Below are positions 1-8,765 of a stretch of 64,000 nt of DNA, one piece after another. The stretch's first letter is position 1; each line of letters begins with the position of its first letter. This DNA is from Devosia sp. 2618 (GTDB taxonomy: Bacteria; Pseudomonadota; Alphaproteobacteria; Rhizobiales; Devosiaceae), in NCBI RefSeq assembly GCF_040546815.1, contig NZ_JBEPOO010000001.1, forward strand, positions 1,612,001 to 1,676,000. The letters run 5' to 3'. The notes beneath the pieces were generated by a model. The model was not told the DNA's origin, ran no database searches, and worked only from the letters and a program-made list of their open reading frames with translations. The position numbers and the translations under genes were made by a program.

Positions 1-39
1 GATCTAAATATAAGCTCGTAAACGAAAGGAGACTACCAA

Positions 40-189
40 ATGGACATTCGCAAGACTTTCAAGAAGTGGGCCGCATACCAGCAGACAGTCCGTGAGCTTG
101 CTGCTCTCGACAATCGTCAGCTCAACGACCTGGGCATTTCGCGCACCGACATCAATCGGATCGCACGTGACCATGCTGCCGGTCTCTAA
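40..189 (+). CDS. DUF1127 family small protein
   Basis: A 49-residue basic protein of the DUF1127 (YjiS-like) type. It has an amphipathic N-terminal helix followed by the family core around LNDLGISRTDI and a basic end. The start is an ATG preceded by AAAGGAG about 9 bases upstream, a strong ribosome binding site. Small DUF1127 proteins of this length are common in Rhizobiales; some are known to influence RNA turnover or phosphate and carbon metabolism, but no function can be assigned here from sequence. A hairpin terminator follows, so it appears to be a single-gene transcript whose promoter lies at or beyond the window edge. Confidence 0.85.
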   Translation: MDIRKTFKKWAAYQQTVRELAALDNRQLNDLGISRTDINRIARDHAAGL

Positions 190-225
190 GTTTCACTTCG
201 CTGAACTTACAGACTTCGTAAACCG

Positions 226-258
226 AACAGCCGCTTCTCTCTGAGATGCGGCTGTTTT
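226..258 (+). terminator. Rho-independent terminator after the DUF1127 gene
   Basis: An inverted repeat (AACAGCCGC at 226-234, GCGGCTGTT at 248-256) closes a 13-base loop and runs into a short T tract. It lies about 37 bases after the stop codon. Confidence 0.75.
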
Positions 259-392
259 GCTTTGTGGGGTTTGACCTGCCAAGCAATCCGCCAGAACAGC
301 CGCGCGAACAATTTATCCCCGCCTGCCCGACGCAGCGGTAAACTCGCCCCTCAGTTGTTGCGCTAAGTGGTGGCGCTTGGTATCTGCCGGGC

Positions 393-1778
393 ATGTCCAC
401 ATCAGAACCTATTCATATCATTGGCGGCGGTCTCGCCGGATCCGAAGCCGCATGGCAGGCCGCGCAAGCCGGGGCCAAAGTCATCGTGCACGAAATGCGC
501 GGCATCAAGCCGACCGACGCGCACAGCACCGACAGTTTTGCCGAGCTCGTCTGCTCCAACAGCTTCCGCTCGGACGATCACGAGCAGAACGCCGTCGGCC
601 TGCTGCACGAGGAAATGCGGCGCTGCGGCTCGCTGATCATGCAGGCTGCCGACAAGCACAAGCTACCCGCCGGCGGCGCGCTTGCCGTTGATCGCCATGC
701 GTTTTCCGATGAGGTGACGCGGGCCATCCACAACCATCCAAATATCACCGTCATCCGCGAAGAAGTCGCCGGTTGGCCGCCGGCCGAGTGGAGCAATGTC
801 ATCATTGCTTCCGGCCCGCTGACCTCGCCTGCATTGGCCGATGCCATTCTGGCGACGACCGGCGAAGACGCCTTGGCGTTCTTTGACGCGATTGCGCCGA
901 TCGTCCATTACGACAGCATCAATATGGACATTGTCTGGGCGCAGTCGCGCTATGACAAGGCTGGTCCGGGCGGCACGGGCGCTGATTATCTGAACTGTCC
1001 AATGGACAAGGATCAGTATTTTGCGTTCGTTGAGGCGCTCAAGACCGCGCCGTTGCACGAATTCAAAGACTGGGAAAAGGTCCCTTATTTCGACGGCTGC
1101 CTCCCAATCGAGGTGATGGCCGAACGCGGCGTCGAAACGCTGCGCCATGGTCCGATGAAGCCGGTCGGTCTGACCAATCCGCGTGATCCTCTGGTCAAGA
1201 GCTACGCCATCGTCCAGCTGCGGCAGGACAATGCGTTGGGCTCGCTGTGGAACATGGTCGGGTTCCAGACCAAGATGCGCTACGGCATCCAGGCGGAGAT
1301 TTTCCGCATGATCCCTGGTCTCGAAAACGCGCAGTTCGCCCGCCTGGGTGGGTTGCATCGTAACACTTTCATCAATTCCCCCAAGGTGTTGGGCAAAGAC
1401 CTCAAGCTCAAGGCCGATCCGCGCGTGCGTTTCGCCGGTCAGGTGACGGGCGTCGAGGGCTATGTCGAAAGCGCCGCCGTTGGTCTGCTCACCGGGCGTC
1501 TGGCAGCGGCTGAATCCCGTGGCGAGACCATGGCGACGCCGCCGATCACTACCGCGCTCGGCGCGCTGGTGGCGCATATCACCGGTGGCCATCTGGAATC
1601 GGAAAGCTATAGCGGCGCGCGCAGCTTCCAGCCGATGAACGTCAATTTCGGACTGTTTCCCGAAGTCGAGATCGTCAAGCCGGAAGGCGCTGGCCGCTGG
1701 CGCGGCAATGACAAGACCATCGCCAAGCGTAAGGCGATCACGACGCGGGCTCTGGCCGATCTGCAAAGCTGGATTTGA
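393..1778 (+). CDS. trmFO: FADH2-dependent tRNA (uracil-54-C5) methyltransferase TrmFO
   Basis: TrmFO uses methylene-tetrahydrofolate and FADH2 to methylate U54 in the T-loop of tRNA. The protein has 461 residues, the usual family length. It starts with a Rossmann FAD-binding motif, GGGLAG at residues 11-16, followed by the family pattern HEMRG and then [10 protein letters not shown] around residue 50. The later stretch from about residue 330, which includes [11 protein letters not shown], is also typical of TrmFO. The ATG at 393 places the dinucleotide fold right at the N-terminus; its ribosome binding site is weak. The gene stands alone, followed by a palindromic intergenic repeat and then a convergent gene. 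Confidence 0.95.
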   Translation: MSTSEPIHIIGGGLAGSEAAWQAAQAGAKVIVHEMRGIKPTDAHSTDSFAELVCSNSFRSDDHEQNAVGLLHEEMRRCGSLIMQAADKHKLPAGGALAVDRHAFSDEVTRAIHNHPNITVIREEVAGWPPAEWSNVIIASGPLTSPALADAILATTGEDALAFFDAIAPIVHYDSINMDIVWAQSRYDKAGPGGTGADYLNCPMDKDQYFAFVEALKTAPLHEFKDWEKVPYFDGCLPIEVMAERGVETLRHGPMKPVGLTNPRDPLVKSYAIVQLRQDNALGSLWNMVGFQTKMRYGIQAEIFRMIPGLENAQFARLGGLHRNTFINSPKVLGKDLKLKADPRVRFAGQVTGVEGYVESAAVGLLTGRLAAAESRGETMATPPITTALGALVAHITGGHLESESYSGARSFQPMNVNFGLFPEVEIVKPEGAGRWRGNDKTIAKRKAITTRALADLQSWI

Positions 1779-1798
1779 CCACGGGACACCCCAATCAG

Positions 1799-1886
1799 AC
1801 CTCATGGTGAGCTTGTCGAACCATGAGGTCGGGGACCTCAATCGCGCCACGACCTCGTCCTTCGACGGGCTCAGGATGAGGTCTAC
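1799..1886. repeat. Intergenic palindromic element, family A, copy 1
   Basis: Two imperfect hairpin arms lie side by side: CCTCATGGTGAGCTTGTCG... closing on CCATGAGG, then CCTCGTCCTTCGACGGG... closing on GGATGAGG. The same sequence occurs inverted at 10917-10997 and partly at 23448-23502. It lies between convergent trmFO and the squalene/phytoene synthase-like gene and resembles a REP/BIME unit. Confidence 0.75.
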
Positions 1887-1915
1887 TGGCGGATGTGCGA
1901 GCCGAGAAGCTTGGT

Positions 1916-2764
1916 CTAACGCCCCGAACTTATCCCCCACCACGACAGGCGGAGTATCTTGCGCCAGTCGGGTTCGTCCACAGCGGGTGTGAAGATCGTG
2001 GTTTTTCGACGGCTTAGTCCGGCCAATTGCGGTTTGAGAATCGCAACCAGAGCAAAGGCCGGCTTTAGCTTGGCGGGCAGCAGCGCAATCGCCTGTTCGG
2101 CCTTCTGCAGGTGCTCGCCAGCAATCTCGGTCAACTGACCCAGCGCTTCATGCAGGCCTTCGCTTTCTGTGCGGGCAAAAATCTCGCCTTCGCGCACGCC
2201 ATTGGCCTCAAAGATCGACCATGGCAACATGATGCGCCCCTGCGAAGAGGTGTAGCCGAACGCCCGCAGATGACCGATCAGTGCGTGCGCAACGCCCAGA
2301 TGCCCGGCAGCGTCGCCGGTCTCGATGGTCTCGCCGTCGTTGAGGATCATTGCCGCCAGCTGGTAAAGCGTCGAGACCGTCTCGCCTGCATAGCCTTCGA
2401 AGGTCTGCAGGTCCGGCATCGGATCGTCGTAGAGATCAAAGCGCCGGGCGCCGATCAGGCGGAGCAGCGTGCCGGCCGGGATGTTGTAGCGCCCAATGGT
2501 GTCCAGCAGCGCATCGGCCACCGGGTTTTGTCGAATGGTGCCGTGGCCTTCCCCGTCGAGCGCATCGCTCCACCATTGCAGACGGATTTCGCCCGGTGCC
2601 GGATCGGACACCCGCGAGCGGATCGAGGCCACATCGGCATTGAAGGCATAGAGCGCCGTTACGGCGTCGCGCTTGTCGCCGGTCAGCACCAGCGTCGACA
2701 GATAGCGGTCGCGGTCGCCCTGGCGCAGGGCCTCGGCGGCGTGGGCGAAACTCTCGGCTGACAT
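1916..2764 (-). CDS. Squalene/phytoene synthase family protein, NDUFAF6-like
   Basis: A 282-residue all-alpha protein of the squalene/phytoene synthase superfamily. The N-terminal part (DRDRYLSTLV, then ALYAFNADVA) matches the fold, but the aspartate-rich DxxxD site of true prenyl synthases is replaced by a sequence containing EIRLQWWSDAL. That pattern is typical of the NDUFAF6 (C8orf38) branch, whose mitochondrial members are complex I assembly factors. It starts at 2764, overlapping the stop of the upstream Mth938-like gene as TAATG, so translation is probably coupled. The upstream partner is NDUFAF3-like, which supports a role in respiratory complex assembly rather than carotenoid synthesis. 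The exact reaction, if any, is unknown. Confidence 0.75.
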   Translation of the reverse strand: MSAESFAHAAEALRQGDRDRYLSTLVLTGDKRDAVTALYAFNADVASIRSRVSDPAPGEIRLQWWSDALDGEGHGTIRQNPVADALLDTIGRYNIPAGTLLRLIGARRFDLYDDPMPDLQTFEGYAGETVSTLYQLAAMILNDGETIETGDAAGHLGVAHALIGHLRAFGYTSSQGRIMLPWSIFEANGVREGEIFARTESEGLHEALGQLTEIAGEHLQKAEQAIALLPAKLKPAFALVAILKPQLAGLSRRKTTIFTPAVDEPDWRKILRLSWWGISSGR

Positions 2765-3147
2765 TAGCGCGCTTTCTCAACCGCGATCAGGGCGGCGGCC
2801 ACGGCTCGTTCCTCGGCCAGCAGCACGTTATAGGTGCGGATGGCGCTGCCGGTGTTGACCGCCTCGACGATGATCCGCTTTTCCCGCAGGGCGTCGCGTA
2901 GCTCACTCGGAAAAGCGGCGATGTCTGGACCAAGGCCGATCAGCAGCACATCGATATCGTCGGCCGCGGCAAAGACCGGGGCCAATGATTCCATGGTGAT
3001 GTCGCCAATGTTGGCAACATCCCAGGCGTACATGCCGGTGGGCAGGCACAGAAGCGAGCCACGATGCGACATGCCGGCAAAGCGGAACCCGCTATTGCCG
3101 TAGAAGTCGATCCCCGCCTGTTGCGGGTAATGTGGCGCTTCTGTCAC
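2764..3147 (-). CDS. Mth938-like (DUF498) domain protein, NDUFAF3-like
   Basis: A 127-residue protein of the Mth938/DUF498 fold. Typical features are GNSGFRFAGMSHRGSLL near the N-terminus, the central DVLLIGLG strand-turn, and EAVNTGSAIRTYNVL near the C-terminus. The GTG at 3147 is chosen because it lies 13 bases after the secDF stop and follows AGGCAGGGA; a longer reading to 3225 would overlap secDF by 65 bases and add a non-family extension. The eukaryotic relative NDUFAF3 is a complex I assembly factor. Position directly after secDF and overlapping the NDUFAF6-like gene suggests membrane-complex biogenesis. Confidence 0.8.
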   Translation of the reverse strand: MTEAPHYPQQAGIDFYGNSGFRFAGMSHRGSLLCLPTGMYAWDVANIGDITMESLAPVFAAADDIDVLLIGLGPDIAAFPSELRDALREKRIIVEAVNTGSAIRTYNVLLAEERAVAAALIAVEKAR

Positions 3148-3160
3148 GTCCCTGCCTGTA

Positions 3161-5704
3161 TCAGACCGATGCGCCGTCTGCCGTCTTCGGTTCTGCCTTT
3201 TCGTCGGCCCGCTGCTTGAGACCAAAATTGATCAGGATCGGGCCATTGACGATGATCGACGAGTACATACCCACCAGACAGCCGAAGGTCATGGCGATGG
3301 TGAAGCTGCGGATCACTTCGCCGCCGAACAGCACCAGTGGCACGAGTGCCAGGAACAGCGTGAACTGTGTCAGCGACGTACGCACGATGGTCTGGTTGAT
3401 CGACAGATCGATGAGTTCCGGCAGCGGCATCTTGCGATGCTTTCGCAGGTTCTCTCGAACACGGTCGGAAATGATCACGGTTTCGTTCAGCGACAGACCC
3501 ACCAGGGTCAACACCGCCGCGATGGAGGTCAGATTGAACTCCAATCCCGTCAATGAGAACAGCCCGATGGTCATGATGATATCGTGCGTCGTCGTGGTGA
3601 CGGCCGCCAAGGCGAATTGCCACTCAAAGCGGAACCAGATGTAGATCAGGATCGCCAGCAGCGAGATAACGACCGCAATGGCGCCCTTCCAGGCAAGTTC
3701 GCTGGAAACGGTACCGCTCACAGCCTCGGTGCTGCGCACCGTGTAGTTCTCGCTGGCGAGAGCATCGCGGATCTTGGAGACCGCGACCTGGTCAGCATCC
3801 TGACCACCCTCCTGTGCCTGCACGCGGACCAGCACGTCTTCGGGCGCGCCAAAGCCCTGCACCTGCACTTCGCCCAGTTCAAGCCCATCGAGCAGCGAAC
3901 GAACCTGACCGGCGTCGGCCGGACCACCTTCATGCTGGATGACGATAGCGGTGCCGCCAACAAAGTCGATACCTAGATTGAAGCCCTTGAAATAGGCGGA
4001 GCCAATCGAGAGCACACTGGCAACGATCGAGAAGGCGATCACGTAGCGCGAGATCTTCATGAACGGAATGCGGGTGCCGTCCGGAATGAAGCGGAAATGT
4101 TGGATCTTGAGGGTCTTGGGACGCGTCTTCTTGTACCACAGCGCCACCTGATAAGAGGTCACGGTGTAGGAGGTGAAGAGCGAGGTCAGAATACCCAGGC
4201 CGAGCGTCACAGCAAAACCCTGAACCGGACCCGATCCGAGGAAGTAGAGCACGATCGCAGCGATCAGCTGGGTCAGGTGCGAGTCGATAATCGTGCCCCA
4301 AGCGCGTTCGAAACCCGATTGAATCGCCTGAATCGGCGATTTTCCGGCCTTCTGTTCTTCGCGCATGCGTTCGTAGATCAGCACGTTGGCGTCAACCGCC
4401 ATACCAATGGTCAGAACGATACCGGCAATACCCGGCAGCGTCAGCGTGGCGCCCAACATGGAGAGCGCGCCAAAGATCAGGATGATGTTGAGGATCAGCG
4501 AGACGTTGGCGAACACACCCCACAGGCCATAGGCCAGGACCATGAAGGCGACAACGAGGACGGACGCAATGATACCGGCCGTCAAACCATGCTGGATCGA
4601 ATCGGCGCCGAGGCTGGCGTCGACAGTACGTTCTTCAACCACATCGAGCGATGCTGGCAATGCACCGGCGCGAAGCAGAACCGCGAGGTCGTTGGCGCTT
4701 GCCGTGGTGAAGCTGCCACTGATCTGGCCCGAGCCGCCGGTGATCGGCTGCTGGATGACGGGTGCGGTGATGACGGTGTTGTCGAGCACGATGGCAAAGC
4801 GCTGGCCGACATTGGCGCCGGTGATCTGGCCAAAGGCGATAGCGCCGCGGGTGTCGAACTTGAAGCTGACCACGGGCATGGCGCGCTGCTGGTCATAGCT
4901 TGGCTGCGCATCGACCAGCGATTCGCCGCCAAGGGCCACGTCTTCATACAGCAGTTCGTTGGTGCCATCCTGGCTCGGCAGGATCATGGTGCCGGCTGGC
5001 AGGCCCTGGGCCTGCGCCTGAGCGGCAGTCATGCCCGGATAGACCATGTGGAAGGTCAGGCGCGCAGTCCGCGAAATGATGTCCTTGAGCCGCTGGCTAT
5101 CGCCAAAGCCTGGAACCTGCACGAGCACGCGATTGGTGCCCTGACGCTGGATCGAGGGTTCGGTGGTGCCGAGTTCGTCGACGCGCTTGCGGATAACTTC
5201 GATGGATTGGGCCACAAGCGCGGACATGCGCTCGTTGATGCCTTCCTGGGTCAGCGTGACGGTCAGCTTGCCATCGGGCGTTTCGCCGAAGGCCAGTTCG
5301 TTGACGCCGCCAACCGAGATCAGCGAGTTGCTGATGGAATTCTGGAGAGCTTCGATCGCGGTACGGGCCGCGGCCTTCTGCGACGGGTCGGTCAGCTCGA
5401 TGGTGATCGAGTCAGTCGCCGCATTGGTGGTGATCAGATTGCCGATGCCGTTCTGATTGGCCAGTGTATTGCGGACGTCACGGCGCAGCGATTGCAGGCG
5501 TTCCGATACGATTCCCTGCTCGTTGACCTGCAGCAGCAGATGCGAGCCGCCCTGCAGATCGAGACCCAGCACCACTGTCTGGCGCGGCAGAAAACCTGGC
5601 CAATTGTCCCGCACATTCTCGGGAAGAAAGCTTGGGATTGCAAAGAGCACACCCAGCAAGGCGACAATGGCGATAACGGCGGTGCGGATCGGAGAGAACT
5701 GCAT
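3161..5704 (-). CDS. secDF: Fused protein translocase subunit SecDF
   Basis: A single 847-residue chain containing both SecD and SecF, which use the proton motive force to assist SecYEG export. The SecD half begins with one membrane segment (residues 7-27), then the signature LGLDLQGGSHLLLQV near residue 50, a large periplasmic region, and a five-helix block with VDANVLIYERMREE. The SecF half starts near residue 550 (MKISRYVIAFSI) with NLGIDFVGGT and ends with a second helix block containing SLNETVIISDRVREN. Fusion is normal in many Rhizobiales. It lies downstream of yajC, with a strong terminator-like hairpin in between, and just upstream of the NDUFAF3-like gene. Confidence 0.96.
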   Translation of the reverse strand: MQFSPIRTAVIAIVALLGVLFAIPSFLPENVRDNWPGFLPRQTVVLGLDLQGGSHLLLQVNEQGIVSERLQSLRRDVRNTLANQNGIGNLITTNAATDSITIELTDPSQKAAARTAIEALQNSISNSLISVGGVNELAFGETPDGKLTVTLTQEGINERMSALVAQSIEVIRKRVDELGTTEPSIQRQGTNRVLVQVPGFGDSQRLKDIISRTARLTFHMVYPGMTAAQAQAQGLPAGTMILPSQDGTNELLYEDVALGGESLVDAQPSYDQQRAMPVVSFKFDTRGAIAFGQITGANVGQRFAIVLDNTVITAPVIQQPITGGSGQISGSFTTASANDLAVLLRAGALPASLDVVEERTVDASLGADSIQHGLTAGIIASVLVVAFMVLAYGLWGVFANVSLILNIILIFGALSMLGATLTLPGIAGIVLTIGMAVDANVLIYERMREEQKAGKSPIQAIQSGFERAWGTIIDSHLTQLIAAIVLYFLGSGPVQGFAVTLGLGILTSLFTSYTVTSYQVALWYKKTRPKTLKIQHFRFIPDGTRIPFMKISRYVIAFSIVASVLSIGSAYFKGFNLGIDFVGGTAIVIQHEGGPADAGQVRSLLDGLELGEVQVQGFGAPEDVLVRVQAQEGGQDADQVAVSKIRDALASENYTVRSTEAVSGTVSSELAWKGAIAVVISLLAILIYIWFRFEWQFALAAVTTTTHDIIMTIGLFSLTGLEFNLTSIAAVLTLVGLSLNETVIISDRVRENLRKHRKMPLPELIDLSINQTIVRTSLTQFTLFLALVPLVLFGGEVIRSFTIAMTFGCLVGMYSSIIVNGPILINFGLKQRADEKAEPKTADGASV

Positions 5705-5721
5705 TTAAGACGTCCTGAAAG

Positions 5722-5748
5722 GAAAAAACCGGCGCCCTTGGGCGCCGG
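5722..5748 (-). terminator. Terminator or attenuator between yajC and secDF
   Basis: On the minus strand a near-perfect hairpin (CCGGCGCCC at 5729-5737 paired with GGGCGCCGG at 5740-5748) is followed directly by six T residues. It lies after the yajC stop and upstream of the secDF ribosome binding site, so it could limit read-through from yajC into secDF. Confidence 0.8.
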
Positions 5749-5768
5749 TGGCAGACATAGTGCTGCGG

Positions 5769-6119
5769 TTAGGCAGGCTTGTTGTCGTTGACTGGCTCGG
5801 CCTTGGAGCGGACATCCGCAACCATGCCACGAACCAGCTTAACCTTGACGCCCTGGGCGATCTCGACTTCGAGATCTTCGCCGTCAACGGCCTTGGTCAC
5901 CTTGCCGACGATACCGCCGGTGGTCACCACGGTGTCGCCACGACGAATGGCGGAGAGCATTGCCTGCTGCGCCTTCATGCGCTTCTGCTGCGGGCGGAAG
6001 ATCAGGAACCAGAAGATCACAACCAGCAGCAGAATCGGCATCAGCTGGATGAAAATATCTCCCATGCCACCACCTGCGGGGGCACCGGCTGCCTGGGCAT
6101 AAGCGGGCGTTACAAACAT
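5769..6119 (-). CDS. yajC: Preprotein translocase accessory subunit YajC
   Basis: A 116-residue inner-membrane protein that associates with SecDF-SecYEG. It has one hydrophobic segment at about residues 25-42, followed immediately by the conserved FLIFRPQQKR, then the small beta domain with RRGDTVVTTGGIVGKV. A somewhat hydrophobic, alanine-rich N-terminus precedes the membrane segment. The order yajC-secDF is the usual alphaproteobacterial one. It is divergent from the DUF815-type ATPase gene, so its promoter must lie in the 207-base gap 6120-6326, where no clear promoter boxes were recognised. Confidence 0.95.
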   Translation of the reverse strand: MFVTPAYAQAAGAPAGGGMGDIFIQLMPILLLVVIFWFLIFRPQQKRMKAQQAMLSAIRRGDTVVTTGGIVGKVTKAVDGEDLEVEIAQGVKVKLVRGMVADVRSKAEPVNDNKPA

Positions 6120-6326
6120 AAGGCGAGGCTCCTATCGTTTCTTCTTGGCTTGTGGAGGGGCGGCGCCAGAGACCAGCATCAACGTTGCGACGCTACTGGA
6201 CGCATTTGGGGAAAGCTGCACTTGCACCCCGGTCAAAATCGCGCGGACTATACATTTGCACCCCAACGATTGCAAAGCCATTCACGGGGACACAAATTGC
6301 CGCGCCGACCAGAAGGACGACCGATC

Positions 6327-7205
6327 TTGAAGAGCAAAGAATACCTGGCCGAAATTTCCGCAGCGCTGAGCGAAATAGCGCTATCTCTCAAGGCCTTAGC
6401 GCCAGCGGCCGATGACGGCCACGCCGGCCTCGGCACGGCCGACGCCTATCATTGGGATGGGGATAGCGGACAGTTGATGGCTGTGCCCAAGGTCAGCCGC
6501 GTTTCGCTGGGCATGCTCAAGGGCATCGACTCTGTGCAGGATATATTGCTGCGCAACACCGAACAGTTCGCGCGCGGGCATGGCGCCAACAACGCTTTGC
6601 TGTGGGGCGCGCGCGGCATGGGCAAGAGTTCGCTGGTCAAAGCCATCCATGGCGACATCAACGAACGTCGCGCCGATGGCTTTGAGCGGTTGGTGCTGAT
6701 CGAGATCGCCCGGGAAGACCTTGAGACCCTCCCTGCCCTGATGCGCAGCATTGGTCGAGAGCAAGCGCGCTTCATCGTCTTCTGTGACGACCTCAGCTTC
6801 GACAATGGCGAGACGAGCTACAAATCGCTCAAAACGATTCTAGATGGCGGGCTGGAAGGTCGGCCGGAGAACGTTCTGTTCTACGCCACCTCCAACCGCC
6901 GCCACCTGATGCCGCGCGACATGATCGAGAACGAACGTTCGACGGCAATCAATCCTGGCGAAGCGGTTGAAGAAAAAGTCTCACTGTCGGACCGCTTTGG
7001 TCTCTGGCTCGGCTTCCACAATTGCGATCAGCCGACCTATCTGAACATGGTGCGGGCCTATGCTGACCAATACGGGCTCGACCTCGACGACGAAACCCTG
7101 CGTGCCCGTGCCATCGAATGGGCCGCAACACGAGGCGCGCGGTCGGGTCGCGTGGCAATCCAGCTGGTGCGGACACTGGCCGGCGAGCAGGGCAAGGCGG
7201 TCTAG
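6327..7205 (+). CDS. DUF815-type AAA+ ATPase
   Basis: A 292-residue P-loop ATPase of the DUF815 family. It has a helical N-terminal region, a Walker A motif GARGMGKSS at residues 94-102, a Walker B FIVFCDDLSF, and sensor-like sequence YATSNRRHLMPRD. The start is taken as TTG at 6327 because AGAAGGA lies nine bases upstream and the next codons begin the family N-terminus; the open frame extends far upstream but only as non-family sequence opposite yajC. The cellular role of DUF815 ATPases is not established. It stands alone, divergent from yajC and convergent with nlpD. Confidence 0.82.
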   Translation: MKSKEYLAEISAALSEIALSLKALAPAADDGHAGLGTADAYHWDGDSGQLMAVPKVSRVSLGMLKGIDSVQDILLRNTEQFARGHGANNALLWGARGMGKSSLVKAIHGDINERRADGFERLVLIEIAREDLETLPALMRSIGREQARFIVFCDDLSFDNGETSYKSLKTILDGGLEGRPENVLFYATSNRRHLMPRDMIENERSTAINPGEAVEEKVSLSDRFGLWLGFHNCDQPTYLNMVRAYADQYGLDLDDETLRARAIEWAATRGARSGRVAIQLVRTLAGEQGKAV

Positions 7206-7231
7206 GTCGAGGGGTGCCCGCCCCTTCTCTT

Positions 7232-7259
7232 AAAATAAAAACCCCCGCTTTCGCGGGGG
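7232..7259 (-). terminator. Terminator downstream of nlpD
   Basis: A GC-rich hairpin (CCCCCGC at 7242-7248, GCGGGGG at 7253-7259, loop of four) is followed on the minus strand by TTTTTATTTTA. It ends the minus-strand nlpD transcript. On the plus strand no T tract follows, so it would act less well for the ATPase gene. Confidence 0.8.
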
Positions 7260-7283
7260 CTCTCATTCCGTAGCTTTTCTTGA

Positions 7284-8555
7284 TCAGCTTGCCAGCAAGG
7301 GCATCGGATCAACTGGGGTGGCGCCCTTGCGAAGCTCGAAGTGGAGCTGTGGGCGTGTCACTGAGCCGGTCTGGCCAACGGCGCCGATAGTGTCGCCGCG
7401 ATTGACGACGGCGCCCTTTGCAACGCTCATGCCCTGCAGGTGCGCATAGGCCGAGACGTAGCCATTGGGGTGGCGGATCAGGATCAGGTTGCCGTAGCCT
7501 TCGACGCCCGAACCTACATAGATGACGGTGCCGTTTTCGGCAGCTTTGACGGCCGAGCCTTCAGGCACTTCGATATTGATGCCGGTGCCCTTGGACGCTG
7601 CAAAATCGACCAGGATGCGGCCGCTGGCTGGCCAGCGGAACTTGTCGTTGCCCGACATCGAGGGTTCTGGCGCAACATTGGCGGCCTGAACGGGCGCAGG
7701 CTTGGCTGGAGCGGCCTGAGCGGCTGCTGGAGTAGGCGTGCCGCCGAGAACTGGCGTCGACCCCTGCAGGGCGCTTGGAGCGGCCTGTGGCAGTGTCTGC
7801 TGCGCTGGCGCGGGTGCTGCCATCGGAGCGATGCTGGCGACCTGGGTCGGCGCCTTGGTGGCGAGCAGATCAGGACGACCTGGGATGATGACGCGCTGGC
7901 CAACCACGATCTTGTCAGGCGAGGACAGGTTGTTGGCCTGCACCAGTGCCTGGGTCGTCACCTCGTAGCGGCGAGCGATCGTATAGAGCGACTCCCCGCT
8001 TGCGATGGTGTGGGTGAACGTGCCGCCCTGTGCAGACGGCATTGCCGTTGCTGGAGTGGACGCCATTGCCGGCACCGAATTGTTGGTTGGGAGAGAGCCG
8101 AGAACGGCTGGCGATGGCATCGGTGCTACCGACGCGAAGGATGGTTGTGCTTGCATGGGTGGCAGGGATCCCTGGGAAGACTGGTTACTCAGTACGGGAA
8201 GGTCTTGGGACTGAACCGAAGGCATATTGCCGACTGGCGCCATCGGCTGATTAAAGGCGGTCGTCGGCTGGTTCCACGCAGGCTGGATGGCAGCCTGAGC
8301 GGGGAATCCGCCACCAACATTGGCTGGTGGCACAAACTGGTTTTCAGCAACCATGGCCTGCGGCGCACCCAGGCTGGATGGCATCGGCTGATTGAAACTG
8401 GATGGGGAACTTTGGGGCAGTGATCCGGTGGTCACCGGATCGCCTATCGCACGGCTACCGAGACTGGAACATCCGGACAGTGCAACGGCGGCAATCACCA
8501 AGCCGGCCATTGCTATGACACCCTTGGGTGCCCGACGGGATACGCGGATACTCAT
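7284..8555 (-). CDS. nlpD: LysM-M23 lipoprotein, NlpD-like amidase activator
   Basis: A 423-residue envelope protein. It has a lipoprotein signal peptide ending at ALSGC (Cys29), a long Pro/Gln/Ala-rich linker, a LysM domain at about 181-226 that would bind peptidoglycan, and a C-terminal M23/LytM domain from about residue 300. The catalytic zinc residues are degraded: the HxGxD motif reads GTGIN (residues 323-327), and the HxH motif reads QLH (403-405). This matches NlpD/EnvC-type factors that activate cell-division amidases rather than cut peptidoglycan. It is downstream of surE, the classic surE-nlpD neighbourhood, but with no pcm between them. Confidence 0.88.
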   Translation of the reverse strand: MSIRVSRRAPKGVIAMAGLVIAAVALSGCSSLGSRAIGDPVTTGSLPQSSPSSFNQPMPSSLGAPQAMVAENQFVPPANVGGGFPAQAAIQPAWNQPTTAFNQPMAPVGNMPSVQSQDLPVLSNQSSQGSLPPMQAQPSFASVAPMPSPAVLGSLPTNNSVPAMASTPATAMPSAQGGTFTHTIASGESLYTIARRYEVTTQALVQANNLSSPDKIVVGQRVIIPGRPDLLATKAPTQVASIAPMAAPAPAQQTLPQAAPSALQGSTPVLGGTPTPAAAQAAPAKPAPVQAANVAPEPSMSGNDKFRWPASGRILVDFAASKGTGINIEVPEGSAVKAAENGTVIYVGSGVEGYGNLILIRHPNGYVSAYAHLQGMSVAKGAVVNRGDTIGAVGQTGSVTRPQLHFELRKGATPVDPMPLLAS

Positions 8556-8703
8556 CAGCTTACTCGTACGCAGGTACTCAACACGAGTTTGAATCTACGG
8601 TGGTAAGGTAAAGACGAGTTTAAGGCCGATGCGATTTGAGCAAAATCATGACCGGTAGATTCTGGATTGGGTAAGGTTAAGAGCGGGAGGTTGCCGGTGA
8701 GGT

Positions 8704-8757
8704 CGGAGCACCCCCACCCAGCCTCCCCCTATCTGGGGAAGGTAGGTGAGGGTATCT
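8704..8757. repeat. Intergenic palindromic element, family B, copy 1
   Basis: Imperfect inverted repeat built from ACCCCCACC...CCTCCCCCTATCTGGGG and GGTAGGTGAGGGT between nlpD and surE. Its CCTCCCC core is shared with the elements at 26057-26203 and 29179-29329. Confidence 0.6.
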
Positions 8758-8765
8758 AGCCACCT

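Noticed and set aside
4097..5791. A 564-codon open frame on the plus strand opposite secDF
   Set aside because: Same cause: shadow of secDF in GC-rich DNA, with no motif and no ribosome binding site.
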